This document shows positions 38,963 to 52,395 of a DNA stretch of 64,000 nt, piece by piece; the stretch's first letter is position 1, and the number at the start of each line of letters is the position of its first letter. The DNA is from Strigops habroptila (Eukaryota > Chordata > Aves > Psittaciformes > Psittacidae). Location of the stretch: assembly GCF_004027225.2 (NCBI RefSeq), contig NC_044289.2, positions 10,953,761 to 11,017,760 on the forward strand. The letters run 5' to 3'. The notes below the pieces were generated by a model, which was not told the origin of the DNA, did not search any database, and was given only the letters and a program-made list of their open reading frames with translations. A program made the translations under genes and the position numbers.

Positions 38963-41900
38963 GACAGTGTCTTACCACAATATTCAAGAGAAAAATAGAC
39001 AATTTCTACACAGTAGAATATGTTTATATTTATCCTGGGGCTTAAGAGAGAGGCAGAAGCCATCTCTGGGGCTGTCAAGGCTCCCGCGCCTTTTCACTGC
39101 CCATGTTTATAGCTGGAAGCGGTGTCCAAGCACTGGCTGTCACTGTGGTATTTGAGACTTATTTCATCTATTGAACTGCTGCCACTGTCGTTTCAACTTA
39201 GGTTTTTTAAAAAATGACAAAAAGCATCAGCAAGCAGAGAAATGGCTAAAGGAACAAAGAGCCTTTATTCATCCCAATGGCCTCGGTAAGAAAAATGAAT
39301 GTGGGAGGGGACAAAAAAAGCAGACCCTATCTGAGACAGGATGGGAAAGCATTTCTTGCCAGAGTGCGTTTCAAAGCTGGTTTGCAGAAGTCGTCAGCAG
39401 ATCTTTGACAACATCTGGGCTGAAAGAGCAGAAGAACACATCAAAGCAGCCCCAGTAGATATGGAGAGTTTCAGCTAAGAAGGTTATCCAAGGTAAATGG
39501 CATTTGGCAATTTATTTAGGTGTTGTTTTTAATAGGACTGCCATGGTCATGTCTAGCACTTCCAGCCACAGCATTGTACCCCTGAATTAGAAAAGACACA
39601 CAGCTGTGTTCACTCAAGCAAGTGAGGATAAGAGGGGCTGGGGGCAGGTTTTACAGAGTCCAGCATTGTCTGCCTAAATCCCCCTCTGCCTTTGAAGCCT
39701 TGCTTCCTTTGCTTCCCAGGTTTGGGTCTCAGACTGTTTGCAATGCCTGCGAGCTGGAGGTGGCGAGCTGCTCGGCTGGTTGCTAATGAAGCATGCTGTG
39801 GTGTCTACCACACAGCAGGAGGATTTCATAAGCTTGGCACCTGTTCCAGATGAATGGAATCGATGGCATGGGCTGGAAATGCGTCTATCTTCAGCCCAGC
39901 TTGAAATGTCTGAGGATTATCTCTGTAAATCATGGATTTTCGCAAGTGCAGTGAGCAAAGCTCAGCTGGGTCCAGGTGTCCTGCAGATTCAGAGTAAATC
40001 TCTACTTTCAGGCCATGTATTTGCTGCCATGTGCACCAGCCAAGGCCAATATTCCTTCTAGGAGCCAGCCATTATTCCTCTGTATAGAATCAGAGAAGAA
40101 TTTAGGTCTTTTGAAACAGCAGAGAAACTTTTATTCATAAACAGGGAACAAGGTTTGTTCTAGGGGGATTGCAGAAGGTTCCCAAAGAGCTCTTACTGAC
40201 ACCTGGTCGAGCTGCAACAGGTATAAACCACACTAAACTGAATTACTTTCTCAGATATAGCAGATGTGGCTGTCCTTCCCTTTCTCTGTATCTCTTTCCT
40301 TAACTTCATCAAATCACTGCCTGATTCAAGCTGAAATCTTCCAGACTATTTGGTTAAAATTCTGTTTGTTTGTTTGGTTTCTGGTTTAATTTTATCCAAG
40401 ATCCCCAACAATTTGTTTCACTTTCCTTTGGGAATCACATTTTGCCTCTGAAGCGTGCAGGGACAGATTCCTTAGGAGCTGTAGAACCACTTCGAGAACT
40501 GAAGATGGTTGTTAAGGTAGGTTCTCACAGGCCAATCAACACCACAGGGAAGGTGTGCTCCAAGGGCATCAGGATGAGATGGTGGGTGCCCATCCAAGCA
40601 TGCTGCCCAGTGGGACCATCAGAGCCCCCAGCCTATGTCTACACACTTGGAGGGGCCAAGTTACCGCACTGGTAATGTCCTGTTTGGACCTGGGAGACCT
40701 CCTCTCCTACCACCTTGTCCTCCCGTCTCACAGCGATTCCCACACCCTGCCCATACTAGTTATCCCCATAACTGTCCCCAGCCTTTCCCTTTGGAAGCCA
40801 GGTGCTTCTTGCCGAGCCTCCCTGCTCCCTGTTTTCCTTGGTGAACGCTGCTCACATCTCCATGACTGATTGTGTTTGAGTTTGACCGTGGAACGTCCTG
40901 GGATGTTTGCATGAGAGGTGCTACATAAGCAGAATTTGTGCTGTATTTTCTTTGCCTAATAGGAGCTTAAGCTTGGAGTTTAAGATAGCTTTGGCCCTTT
41001 GCTGAGACACCATCCATCAACCTCAGTGCTTTGAGCTCTGCAGCCTTCTCTGTTCACTGTCAGCTTAAAAAAATAAAAAAGATTTAAAAAAAAAATAACA
41101 TTGTGCTTTGTTCCCTTGTGTCAGTGACGCCTTTGAAATGCAGCCTGGGGCAGAGGCGTAGCAGCCTTCCCTCACACTGGGCTACATCTTTGCTGTCAGC
41201 CTCTGACGGGAGGGTTGCTCTTCCTATGAGCCCCAGTCTTGTCAGAACCAAGGGTAAGTCTCCCTCCTGCGAGCAGATGCTGTTATTTACAGACAAGATG
41301 CCGAGTTGAGAGACAGCAGGGAAATGATGTTAACTCACTACCTGTGGAGCTGCCCAAACAAATGGGAATGGTCCTTTCCAGTCCTGAAACGCCAAGAAAT
41401 TTGGGGGGAAAAAAAAATAAAAAAAGTGTGGAAATTAACCTCAGGGAATTTGTACAGACTGAACTATTGCTGGGCCGGGCCTGAAAACCTCTTCAGGTTG
41501 CACATTCCCCTTCCATCTCTCCTCAAATGAATAGGAAGGGTATGATCTGAGCTGCAGGGAATTTTCAGCATATTTGGTGGTTATATCCAAAGATCAAAAT
41601 GTTTTGTGATATGGGGCAAAGCGTAAGAAGCACAAGAACGAACCAATTCAGTTTTCAGTTGCAGAAACTTTGTTAATGCTACAAATTACTACCTACTGGT
41701 ACAGAATATTTACATTCCTTGTTCTGCACAGCCGGATTGCAGCAGAGCAGACTAACAACAGGTTCTAATATACAGGAGGCAATGATCTTGTGATGAGCAT
41801 GGACTCTGAAGAGCTGGGTGTAATTTTTGGCTCTGACAAACCCCCTTCTCCAGCCATTGGCAAGTTCCTTAACCTCTGTATTCTGTACCCTGAGCAGGAT

Positions 41901-44900
41901 ATGGGAGAGATTCTGTTATCCTCCTTCCTAAACTTTCAGAGACAATTGTAAGGTTGTGATGGGCTACAATAATGATCCGAAGAGCGTAAAAGTAACCAGA
42001 GTTCACAAAGATGTAAAATAGTTACTCTCCCTTTAATTTGTATTCTTTAATACAAATTAAACAGCCCATTAGCCAATGAAGTGGGGACAAGATTATGCAT
42101 GGAAAAAAGGTATAATTCATGTGAGTGCACATGCGCTTGGGCACAAAATGGTCTGAATTAGTCATGTTTATAATCGCCCAACTTCCTTGAGCAGTTGTGG
42201 CCGAGTCCTTGCTGAAGTACTCCCCTTTTTGCACAGTGTATAATTCACACTTCCTGTGTTTGCCACAGAAAACCCTCACCCCCAACACCTGTGTATTGGA
42301 ATTCATTTGATTCTTGCTGTGCTGTCTTTCAGAGGTAGCTGCCCGGCAGGCTTTTCCCTGCAGGCTGAGCAGGCAGCGCTCTCTGAGCAGCACAGTCACT
42401 GGGAAGTACCTCCTGCCCAGTCTGATTAACCTTCCTGCCGGCCAGGTACTAAAAATGTTATTTGTTGTTTCCATTTATTCTCTTCCTGTAATGATTATTA
42501 ATCATAGATTAAACATCATGCAGAACTCACAACAACAATTTCCAGGAAACCCTTTGCTGGGTGGCCCTTGAGCTACCGCACCAAAATATTACATGTTTTT
42601 AGATGAAGAGACTACTGTTTATTAGAACTGGTCAAATATGGGAAGGAAATGGTCTGTGCTTATTCATTCAAATTCAGAAAAATGAACTTTTCAAACCTTA
42701 CTGGTGCATTTTTAGCTCATGCATTTGCAGGAAAGACTCAGTCATATATATTCAGGTGTCAAATCTGGAAGCAACTTTGTGTTGATTAGCTGCAGGGACC
42801 ACAGTTAATAGTGCTGGTTTCTTGACTGGGTAACTGGTACAGCCAGCCATGTAACATGAGCTGTGCCTATTTCAGTCAAATATATAATTACAGATATAAA
42901 GTGTAAAACTAAAAAAAATATACATACATAATAATTTGTGCTTTACCAGCTTGGTTAATTATACAAATGTTGGCTGGGAACATGATTTGAATTTGTCCTG
43001 ACCATAATACTATTGAAATGCTCTGTAGATAAAAAGTAATAATTACAGAAGATGTTCAAAGGGTTTGCTGAACAGCCAGTGCACTCAAGATTGTCACAGT
43101 GTGAATTTGGATGTTTAATATAATAAATTACCTTTTCTGTAAGTAATTTGTTCAGTTTTTTACCTATGCATTTCCTGTGTTCAGTGAGCTCAACTCCTCC
43201 TTCTCTCCTTGCTGTGCTCTTTCATCACAGGGCTGCCCCGCATCTCAGCCTTCATCAGAACAAACAAGGATGCCCCAAGCTGTGGAGTTCATTGGTGTGG
43301 TCATCAACCTCTGGTGGCATCTGAAAGACAAGATAGGCAGAAAGACAGTGATGAGGATGAGATGTGTCAGTGTGAAACACGCTGAGCAATGCCCACATCA
43401 GCCCTCCTCAGGGCTAGGGCAGTAAAGAGATGAAATTGCCACAATGATGAGAAGCCCAGATCTGTCCTGGTGCCTGGGCTCTGGTTTATCACCCTTTTCC
43501 CCAGCCAGAAAAAAATTCCTCTTCCATTTAGCTTCTGCAGGAGTTTGGGAGCACTTGCTTTGTTGTATGTACCCGTGGGGTCCCACCAGGTATAGAAGAA
43601 CAACTGTCCTTAGGGTTAAATGCTCCCAAAGAGCAGATTAAGCCTGAAGCCTTTGCTAGGGAGCTTCTGCACCTTCTCCAAGGCATCTCTTGATCTTTAT
43701 TGTTAGGCACAAGAGGTGGACAGGACCATTACTGGTCCATCATAGTCTGGCTCAGTTTCCCATCAGGAAATGGATCAGACCAGAAGCACATTGCAGTCTG
43801 CCAGGAACAGAAAATCTTATAGACTATAGTGATCCAGTCTGTGTTTTGGCAAGTGGAAGGACTGTACAGAAGGTGGTTAACAGTGCACAGGAGGGTGCCA
43901 CCGACAGCCTGAGGAGGAGGTGGGTGATGAAGGTTGTGCTTCTGCTGTTCTGAGAATAAACAACATTTTTGTTCCCCCCTCTAGCTTTAAGTTTGATTAA
44001 AAATGAAATTAAAGCCAAATCCTAACGCTTTAACTAAATCAGAGCGTTTGCCAGCTTCACTTAAAGAAACAGGATTCTTTTTACAAGTGTTAATTTGTAC
44101 AGTTTGACCAAGCTATTTTTTTTAAAATATGAGCTCACCACAGATGTGCAACTCAGCCCAACCTCTGTTGGCACCGTTCAGAGGCTAGGAAAAAAAAACA
44201 CATGAGAAGTATGTTCTGCCACTTTGCTGGAGAAAGGCTTTTCTACTGGCTGTTCATTTAATGTAGGCCCCAAACAACTGGCAAAACAGATCTTACCTTG
44301 GTGCGGAGAGACAAGCAGGACCCTATGAAATGATGGAAGATGCCAGTGTTGTGCACAGTGCTCCCCAAGGAGGACAGTAGACGTGGATCCTCTCCTTGTA
44401 GGGCAGTGTTTCTGCATGCTGATGAGAGCTCGCTTCCCACAAGACATCAGCATTGCTGGGGCTTTGAACTCCACTTCAAAGCCAGGGCTGGAGTGAGGTT
44501 TCTGTAAACCCAGAGAAACAGGTAAATATTTGTCAGAGTCCATCAACCCTCTTCATCACCTCCACAGTCATCTGTGCGAGACAGCTAGAGGGGTTCAGCA
44601 GACACAGAGAGGAGCCTTGTTACTGAACCACATTGAGACACAAATCACTGCAGTCAGGAGACCTGGAGGTTTTCCCCTTAGCACAGTCCATGAACTCATA
44701 GAGATGTCTCATCCTTTCCACCACTGGAGCAGGCAGAGAGGAAGATCCTTTTCTTGTCTGGGGAGAAGACCAGCCCTGCTCTCAGTACTGCTGCTTTATA
44801 GGCACTGCATTCATCCCAGTTATCCCAGATGGGCATCAGCTGTTCACAGAGCCTGAGAGCACATTGCATCTCCGTCCTGGTCCCGCAGGTTTAATGGTGG

Positions 44901-47900
44901 GTATTGTGAGCCACCTGTGTCAGAATACACACCATCATGTAACACCTCCATGATTTTATCAAGTACTAGTTTCTGACATCCCCCCCAACCCACTTACAGG
45001 GGTTCAAGGTGTTGGTTTTGAAAAGAGGGCTTTGCTGGATCATTCTGTCTGTGGAGTCAGTATTGCAGCAGCTGGTGGAGGGGGAGATGCAGGCACCCAG
45101 CAGCTAGCCCCAGCCACCAAACCATTCAGCAGTGCTCCCAGGCTTCCTCTCTCTTATCAGCACAGCATTAAAATACCAGCTAAAATAAGAGAAAGGAAAG
45201 GGAAAAACTAGAAACAACTGAGCACCAGATAAGGATGCAGAAGGATGGGGCTAGGCTCATTCCTCACCCCCTGCCCAAACCTGACCCAGCACCTGCCAGT
45301 GTTCAGACATGGCCCCTGGGGCAATGCCACCCTCCGTCTCTCTCAGCCAGGAACCCGCAGCTGGATGTTGGCAAACACAAAAGGATGCGCTGAGGCTATA
45401 ACAGGGTCCAGCTGGGAGCAGCCCTTGAGGGTGCCTTTCCTCTTGGCTCTGGGATGTGCGCTGGGAAGATGCTCCAGGGGTGCCCCCCTCCCAGTGCCTT
45501 GGGCATGGTGCTCTGCATGGCTCTCGCCTCCCCTCATTTCAAGGCAGGCAAAGCTGGGTGCAGGGGCCAGACTGCCTGGGTAGGCTCAGCTCGAAAGCAG
45601 CACATGGGCAGCAGACAGAACACTGGGGTAAAACCATGCTCAGTGTCTGCTGGGGAAGCGGAGCAGGGAGAGGGATGTGCCAAAAGCAACAGCAGTCTGG
45701 CGAGCTCAGTATTTGCTGTCCTGCAAGACACCAGCCGAGGGGCAGATGGGCTCTGCCCTTTCCTTCGCTGAGCATCCCCTTCGACCTGCCAGATGCCCCT
45801 GCGGGAGCTGGCACCACCACATCTGTCAGCACAGTGAAGGCTGGATTGTATCGCGCTTGCCTGTGCAGGCCAGTTAAATCTCACTAGCATCAGCAGGGAG
45901 GCTGAGCCGGCATAAATCTTATCAGCTGTGGTCCTTACTGGCCACCACAAACCCAGGTCCCCACGGGGTGTGCACTCCAGGTATGAGTGTGTGCCCAACC
46001 TCACTGCTGTTTTCTCCCCAGTGCTCGTGGCACATGGGCAAGGTCACACTACTATGGATGTGTCAGCACAAGCTGCTGTCAGACCTCTGTGCTGCTGCGT
46101 GGTCACAGCCTCAGTGATGGAAAGAGATGCCGTTGAGCTGCAGGAATCCCTCATCCAGCTCCCTCTGTATTTGAAAGGGTGGATGCTGGAGAGCATGGGC
46201 TCAGTGAGCTGCCAGCACTCAGAGCACCCTCAGACCAGAGAGTTATCTTTAGATGAGGTGTCCCAGTTCCAGGGTTTTCAGGAACTCACATGTCAGCATG
46301 TCAGGGAGAAATGATCCTGGGAAGTGTGTCTCCAAGCTGAAGAAGTGAGGAGAATCGCTCCCATTTTAGGTGTGTTCAGTTAAACTGGTCACAGTTTAAC
46401 TTTTAAACAGATCATGCGTTCGGACCTTCCAAGGCTTGATTGGAACCTGCATAATCCTGCAAGGTCAGGACCAGCTCTGGTGCAGGGCCAGTCACCAGCA
46501 ACCCTCAAAGCCCTCTGGTAGGTGTGATCAGTGTGATAATGAAGATGGAGAAATACGTATGGAAAGTTGTTTGCCAGTGTTACTTGGGAAACCAAAAAAT
46601 ACAGGATTACACTCCATCCCACGTGTGTACTTGCTCTGGGGATCCCCGGGACAGCTGAACTGCTGCTGTTTGCCAGTCTTGTGAAGAGTCTTGGGTGTTA
46701 ATACAGCCAGAGCCTGTATGAGCATGTTTTTCTTGCCCAAAGCTCCTTCCTCTCCTCTGGATACCCCCAGGAGCTCATGCTATGTGTCCTTCCTTCTGCA
46801 CCACCTTCCTCTGCTCACCAGTCTGCTTTTAAAGCCAGACAGGCTTTGAATGATCACCACCCACCTGAGCTGCATCCTCCTGCCTGCTGGACATGCCCCA
46901 GACAGACCCTGGGGAGAGCTAACACCTTCAGGAGACCCCATCCCAACATCCCAAGTAACAGTAAACCACTGCAAACATCTCCTTCCTCCTTCTGAGCCGG
47001 GAAGGAAAAGCAGCATCTCTTTTAGCCCCACTGTTACTTAATCTGAGCCAAACAAACACCAGCAACATTTTTCTGTGGCAAAGCCACCAGAGACAGTGAA
47101 CTGCACACCGGTGGGGATGGTTGGAGGGTGTTTGCTGGTGCCACAATGGGAGCCTGGGCATGTGAGAAGAGGAGCAACAAGAACAAGACCTCCCTGTGCA
47201 GCCATGAAAACCTGCCTGTGAACTGGGTCCAGGTGCTCAGTTTCTATCCGAATTTTGGTCTTGGGAGAAAGGAATGGAGTGAATACACAGGGGCTGCAGT
47301 CAGGCTGCAGTACACACCTGCCCAAGCAAGAAGATTACATGGTAAGGCTGCCAGGGTGTCCTGACTTCACTTCACCAGGTCTGGGCTTTGGGGCTGTGAT
47401 CCGCTAGCCCCCAATCAGCAGCTGATCCAGCCCTTTGCCAGAGCTGCAGCATTTCCTGACCATTGCACAGGTAGTGCTTACCGTGTGGGATGCTTGCCTC
47501 AGATGATGCCTTTTGTGCAGGCTGGTTTTGCCCCATGGGATGGGGAACCAATGGGTTTCCCAACACTGAGCGTGGGTGCATTTGGCAAGGAGGTCACAGC
47601 TGATGCTTGGCTCCCAGGTTTGGGTCTATCTCATTTTCAGCTGACTTGCAGTGCAATGGGCCCTTCCTTCCATAGACCTGTTGGATACTCTCACGTCGGC
47701 AGAGTGCAGTGAGACCATCACACACCCACAGCTGAGAAATAAATTGTTAGCAAACATCGAATTAACCATCTTCCGGATTCTGCCGAGAGGAGCTCGATGC
47801 GTTAAGTGGATTTCTAAACTTAGCCCTTAAACTTACAGTGAAAAACACCTTCGTGCGAAGCTCCAGTCCGCAGCGCTTGACTTCAAAGATGTTTATTTCT

Positions 47901-50900
47901 AGAGCTGGCAGAAACATTTCTCACCTTTCAAAGGCTCCAATTATATCTTGGTGCTGGCTGGAGCCAGTGGTCTTCACAGCTGCCTTCTAGGGCTGCTGGT
48001 GGGGACCACAGCTCCAACAGTGACACGGTGAATGGGATGAGAGGTGGAAGGGCTGACACCCACCTATTGACCACGGACACCATGTAGGATCCCCCATTAG
48101 CCTTGATGGACACCTTAGTTAATACCTCAAAATGAGTAGTTTTTACTTCATGCCACGAAAGCAGGTCACCTCCTGAGCATGGGATTTGACTTTTCCACAC
48201 ATCTTCCTCCACGGCTCAGCTTGGTTCAGAAAGGAATTCAACGTTTACATGGATCTGGTCCGAATTAGCAAGGAGGAGGACTCTGAAGTCCTCAGTCTTC
48301 AAGACTGATCTCAGTTGGGTTGCAGCTCAATGTGGTGTTTCACTCCAGGGAGATCATAAATAAATGTACAGGAATTCAGCCTGGGTTTTCTTACATCACA
48401 AAATGTGGAGATCAAATATTCTGATCTCTGAGTCAGAAGGAAGATCTCCTTTCATGAAGCATGAGAAGAAACCAAGCTCTGGATGTGTTGGACCTCTACA
48501 GGGCTCTAGAAATGCAAAAAGATGTCAAAAGCCCCACTTTCCTCCCCTGCCAGGGTGGGCACCAGGGCAGCTGGAGCTGTTGGTGGTGTTTGGTGGAAGG
48601 ACATGGGGAAAGCTTCCAGCAAAGCTGGAAAATGATCCTTTCTGCCAGTTCATAAGAGGGCAATATTTCACTAGAGCAACAGAGGTTGTGCATTACCTGG
48701 GAAAACAGTTTTGTTCAAACAGGGCTTTTGTTTTATTTCACCCCAGTAAACAGAAGGATTCTGCTATGGAAAGTCACATCGACTACCTTCAGGCATAGGG
48801 ATGCTCAGGGACCACAGCAGAGGTCAAAGCCCTGCTCAGTCCAATGCGGGCTCATGTCACCACGTGTCACCTTGAAACATGGCTGGTGAGTGATGCCCAA
48901 AGCCAAGAGACGGGAGAAACAAACATAACAGAGAAATCCTGCAAGTCCCGTTGTGGCTTATTCTGGAGCAAGCTGCTGTCTGTTGGTCTTAAAAGCACCG
49001 GTGGGTGTGTCTGCCAAGAGAGCACTGTGAGCGCAGTGGTTTATCTCTTTTTATTCCTGATGCTCATTAAAATGAGAATTGGCCGGCCACTGCTTATAGA
49101 ATCACCATGCTTCCAGCTGAATGCGTGTGCAGATTCTTGGCTTCACTGTGCTTTGGCAGCTGGACCAGTCTGGCTGCAGGATATTACGCCTGACAGGGAC
49201 ACAAGCTGCTTTCAGTTCCTGGAATTCAGATTGTCCCACGGAGCGCTGATTAAGCAGTGCTTTCAACCTGCACTCAAGACAAACCCCTCTCCTAGTCCCC
49301 GTGCAGAGGCTAGGGGCTCGGCTGCTGTGTGGCAGTGGGAGCTGCCGTGGGTTTGCTCTCCCCAGAGAAACAAACACCCGAAGACAATTCTCAGATGCAA
49401 AGCTGTGCAGTTCACGGTGCTGGGTGACCATTCGCTCTGACAAAACCCACCAAAACTCTCCATAACACAGCCCCAGTGCCCTCCCCACCTCAGTGTGTGG
49501 CTGCTTCTCCCAGTCTGCCCAAACCACGTCCCCAGTCTGCCCAAACCACGTCCCCAGTCTGCCCAGTCATGATTGCTGCTGTGTGTCCCCATCTGCCTTT
49601 CTAATCCACTGGGAATGAAACTGCCTTTACCAGCCTTGCTAATGAGAGATTTGATACCTGGGGTTGAGTGGAGGAGGCAGCCCTGGCATGTGCCGTGCCG
49701 GTGCAGTACAAAGGGCTGTCCCACTGCCAGCCACTGGCACTCATCTCCGCATATGTGAACATAAACTAGGGGTGTTGGTAGGACTGGCAAACTGGGGATG
49801 GTGCTTTGCCTGGCACCTGCAGAGAGGTGGCTGGTGTTTTGGGGTGGTCTGGTGCTGAAGAAGAGGAAGTTGAGCTGGTTAGACCCTACAGCAGGCAGCC
49901 TGGGAAGCCGGTGTGCTCCGGAAGCCATCCTGACACCCTGTCTTGCCTAGCACTGGCATCCGCGGCATGGCACGGCCCTCAGCAGCGTGCTCAGCCGCAC
50001 GGTTCATAGAGTGCTGCTGCCTCCTGCACTAAGGGTCTGCTCCCGAGGCACCGCAGAGGGAATGGAGGTGCCTCAGCAGTGGTTTCCTTGTCTCCTCACT
50101 GGCACAAGCATCATCCCACCTGCCAGGTGGGGAGTGGATGGAAATATCCCTCAGCACATGTCTCCAGCCACTCCCAGGGGGCCGCAGCATCTTGAGTTGC
50201 TTTATGGGCGGGCGGGTGCCAGGAAAAATATACACAGGGGACTATTTCTGCAGAGGCTCACAATAGGATGAGGCTGTGCTAACAGAGCACATCAGCTCAG
50301 CACCTGAGCACTATTCCTACTCCATGCTTGGGTCTGCTCCTCTCTGAGCTCCTGGTCGGCTTCTGCTGCACAGTGGGTCTCTGAGGTGCTCGATGCAGCT
50401 GACCAGGCTCTGGACGTGCTGTCAGTCCCAGCAAGGGGCAGGAGGTGTGTGTCTGTGATCCTTGTCCCAGTCAAACCAGTAAGGACTGGGAAGAAGCTGC
50501 TGCTGTGGGACTGCCTTCTCCTCCCCTGCACCATCCCAGCATCCCTCATATCCCCCTCTGAGCACCAGCTTTCTCTGGGCACATGCTGGTTTCAGCTCCA
50601 TGTCTCCATCTCTGTGCCTCCTGCCAGCTCAGGAGAGGGAGTTTGGCCTTGGTGCTCCCCTTCATGCAATCAAAAAGCCAAATCCTGGCTCCAAACCCAC
50701 CTGTGCCCTGGTGAACCCAGTAAGCACCTTGCTTACCTGTGGCCCTGTGGCATGGCAGGATGGCAGGAGTGAGCCCCACTGCAGCTCACATGTGGCCACT
50801 CACACTGCCTCAAAGCACAGAGGTCAGAGGAAGAGATGTGACGGGCACTGCAAGCAGCCCCTCCAGCCTGCAAGGCTCACACTTCTGTGACCTGCAATAA

Positions 50901-52395
50901 TTCAGCTGGCCCCAGGCATCGTGACCGCTTGGGATGTTGTAGGGAAACACACTTCATGCTGCAGGATTGTCTGTGGCTTTCAGACTCGTGCAGCCACTTC
51001 CCCTCCCTGGGGACCGACACTTGGACACCAGTCCAAGCCTGAGGCAGCAAAGCTTGCAAGAGGAAGGGCTGTTTTCCCCTGAGATACCTTTGGCTGGGCA
51101 TCACCAGCCCAGGGCAGTGGTGGGTGCAGCGGCAGAGCCCCACGGGCTGCAGCAAGCCTCCTCCTTGAGGAACCTGGCATTTCTAACAGAGATAGATGCT
51201 GGCACACGGATACATGTGGTCACAGTCGCATCTCTGTCGTCTGCTCACCCGAAGTGGGGTGGTCCCAGCCGTCTGGGATGAGTGCCAGACCGGCTACCTT
51301 GCCAGGGAAAAAGCCCTCCTGCGTTTCGTACTGCTGCCGCCCAGATGCAGCCGGCGGGGGGGGTGAGGAGGTGACGACAGAACTGTGAATGTCCCAGAAT
51401 AGGTTAAACTCCCATCCAGTAGCAAACGCCCTTCGCTGTCTGATGGACGGGTGGGCTGGGCTTTGCTCGCTCCCCCCGGCCAGCATCGTGCACGGCTCAG
51501 TGTTACTGCCAGCCCGCCCGTGTGCGGAGGCACCCAGCAGCCTATAAGTCTCCGAGGACAGGGCTCCTTCCGAACTTCATGACCCTCTCCAGGGGCAGAG
51601 TTAGGATGCACCAGGCGCTGCAGCGGGCTGCCCGCCGGGGCTAGGCTAAACCCCTCCTGCAGGCTGGTCGCGAAGGACAATCCCACCGGCTGCCGGCGTC
51701 GTGCTCTGCTCGGTCCTCAAGGTGTGTATTTGGAGCATATCCTCCCCGCTGCTCCGAGGAAGGGCTGGCAGGGATGCTAGGAAGTGCCAGACAGACATCG
51801 GCTGACAGACGGGGGAATATTTCATTCATTCAACCCATTTCCCTTCTTTTAGAACTCTTTTAGAAAGGCAGAAAATTCTGCGTTAGGCACTGATTTGTCT
51901 TTCCCTAAGGTAAGGAAGGAGTCATTAGAATTTCTTACTGGTACAATTTTGCTGTGCATTTCTTTATCTATATGAGATTTTCATTTGTGCTGGAGATTTA
52001 TTCAACACACCAAACATGTGGGAAGTTACAGGGCAGGAGGCTGCAGCAAGTTTCTCAGCATGCTTCCCTGCCTGACAGGTACATGCAATGGCTGAAAAAA
52101 TGGGGGAGATTTTCTACTGATTTTATTCTTTTAAGGAAACAAGAAGAAAACCATTTCCCCAGACATCTCCCTGCTGGTCCTGGGGAATTTGCCGTGATGA
52201 ACGATGTTATTGAGGAGATTAATTTTATCAGGAAAATGTATTTCCATCTTATTCTGGGAAGTGGTGTTTGCAAACCTGAGCAGTGCCTGTGCTGCTTCCC
52301 TCCTAGATCCACGTGCTGGCCGCAGGGACCGGTGATCTTCCTTTACTCTGTGCAGGAGCAGGAAGCCACTGGGCCATCTGGCCGGCCAGGCTAGC
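38963..52395. other. Long intergenic region between FITM2 and R3HDML, no gene recognised
   Basis: I read both strands for exons, repeats and RNA genes. Open frames reach about 220 codons in the GC-rich second half (for example 49928-49263 minus and 48844-49440 plus), but none is recognisable, none keeps protein-like composition, and none links to other exons. An A-rich tract lies at about 41068-41099. Regulatory elements for FITM2, R3HDML or HNF4A may be here but cannot be named by eye. Confidence 0.5.
49511..49564. repeat. 22-bp tandem repeat, about 2.5 copies
   Basis: The unit CAGTCTGCCCAAACCACGTC plus CC occurs perfectly at 49511-49532 and 49533-49554 and partly at 49555-49564. Two perfect copies suggest a recent duplication. 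Confidence 0.9.

Noticed and set aside
41068-41099. A-rich tract as the tail of a processed pseudogene
   Set aside because: No gene-like sequence precedes it on either strand and no target-site duplication was seen.
48364-48798. 144-codon plus-strand frame in the FITM2-R3HDML gap
   Set aside because: Moderate composition and one of the better intergenic frames, but no family resemblance, no flanking exons and no promoter signs.
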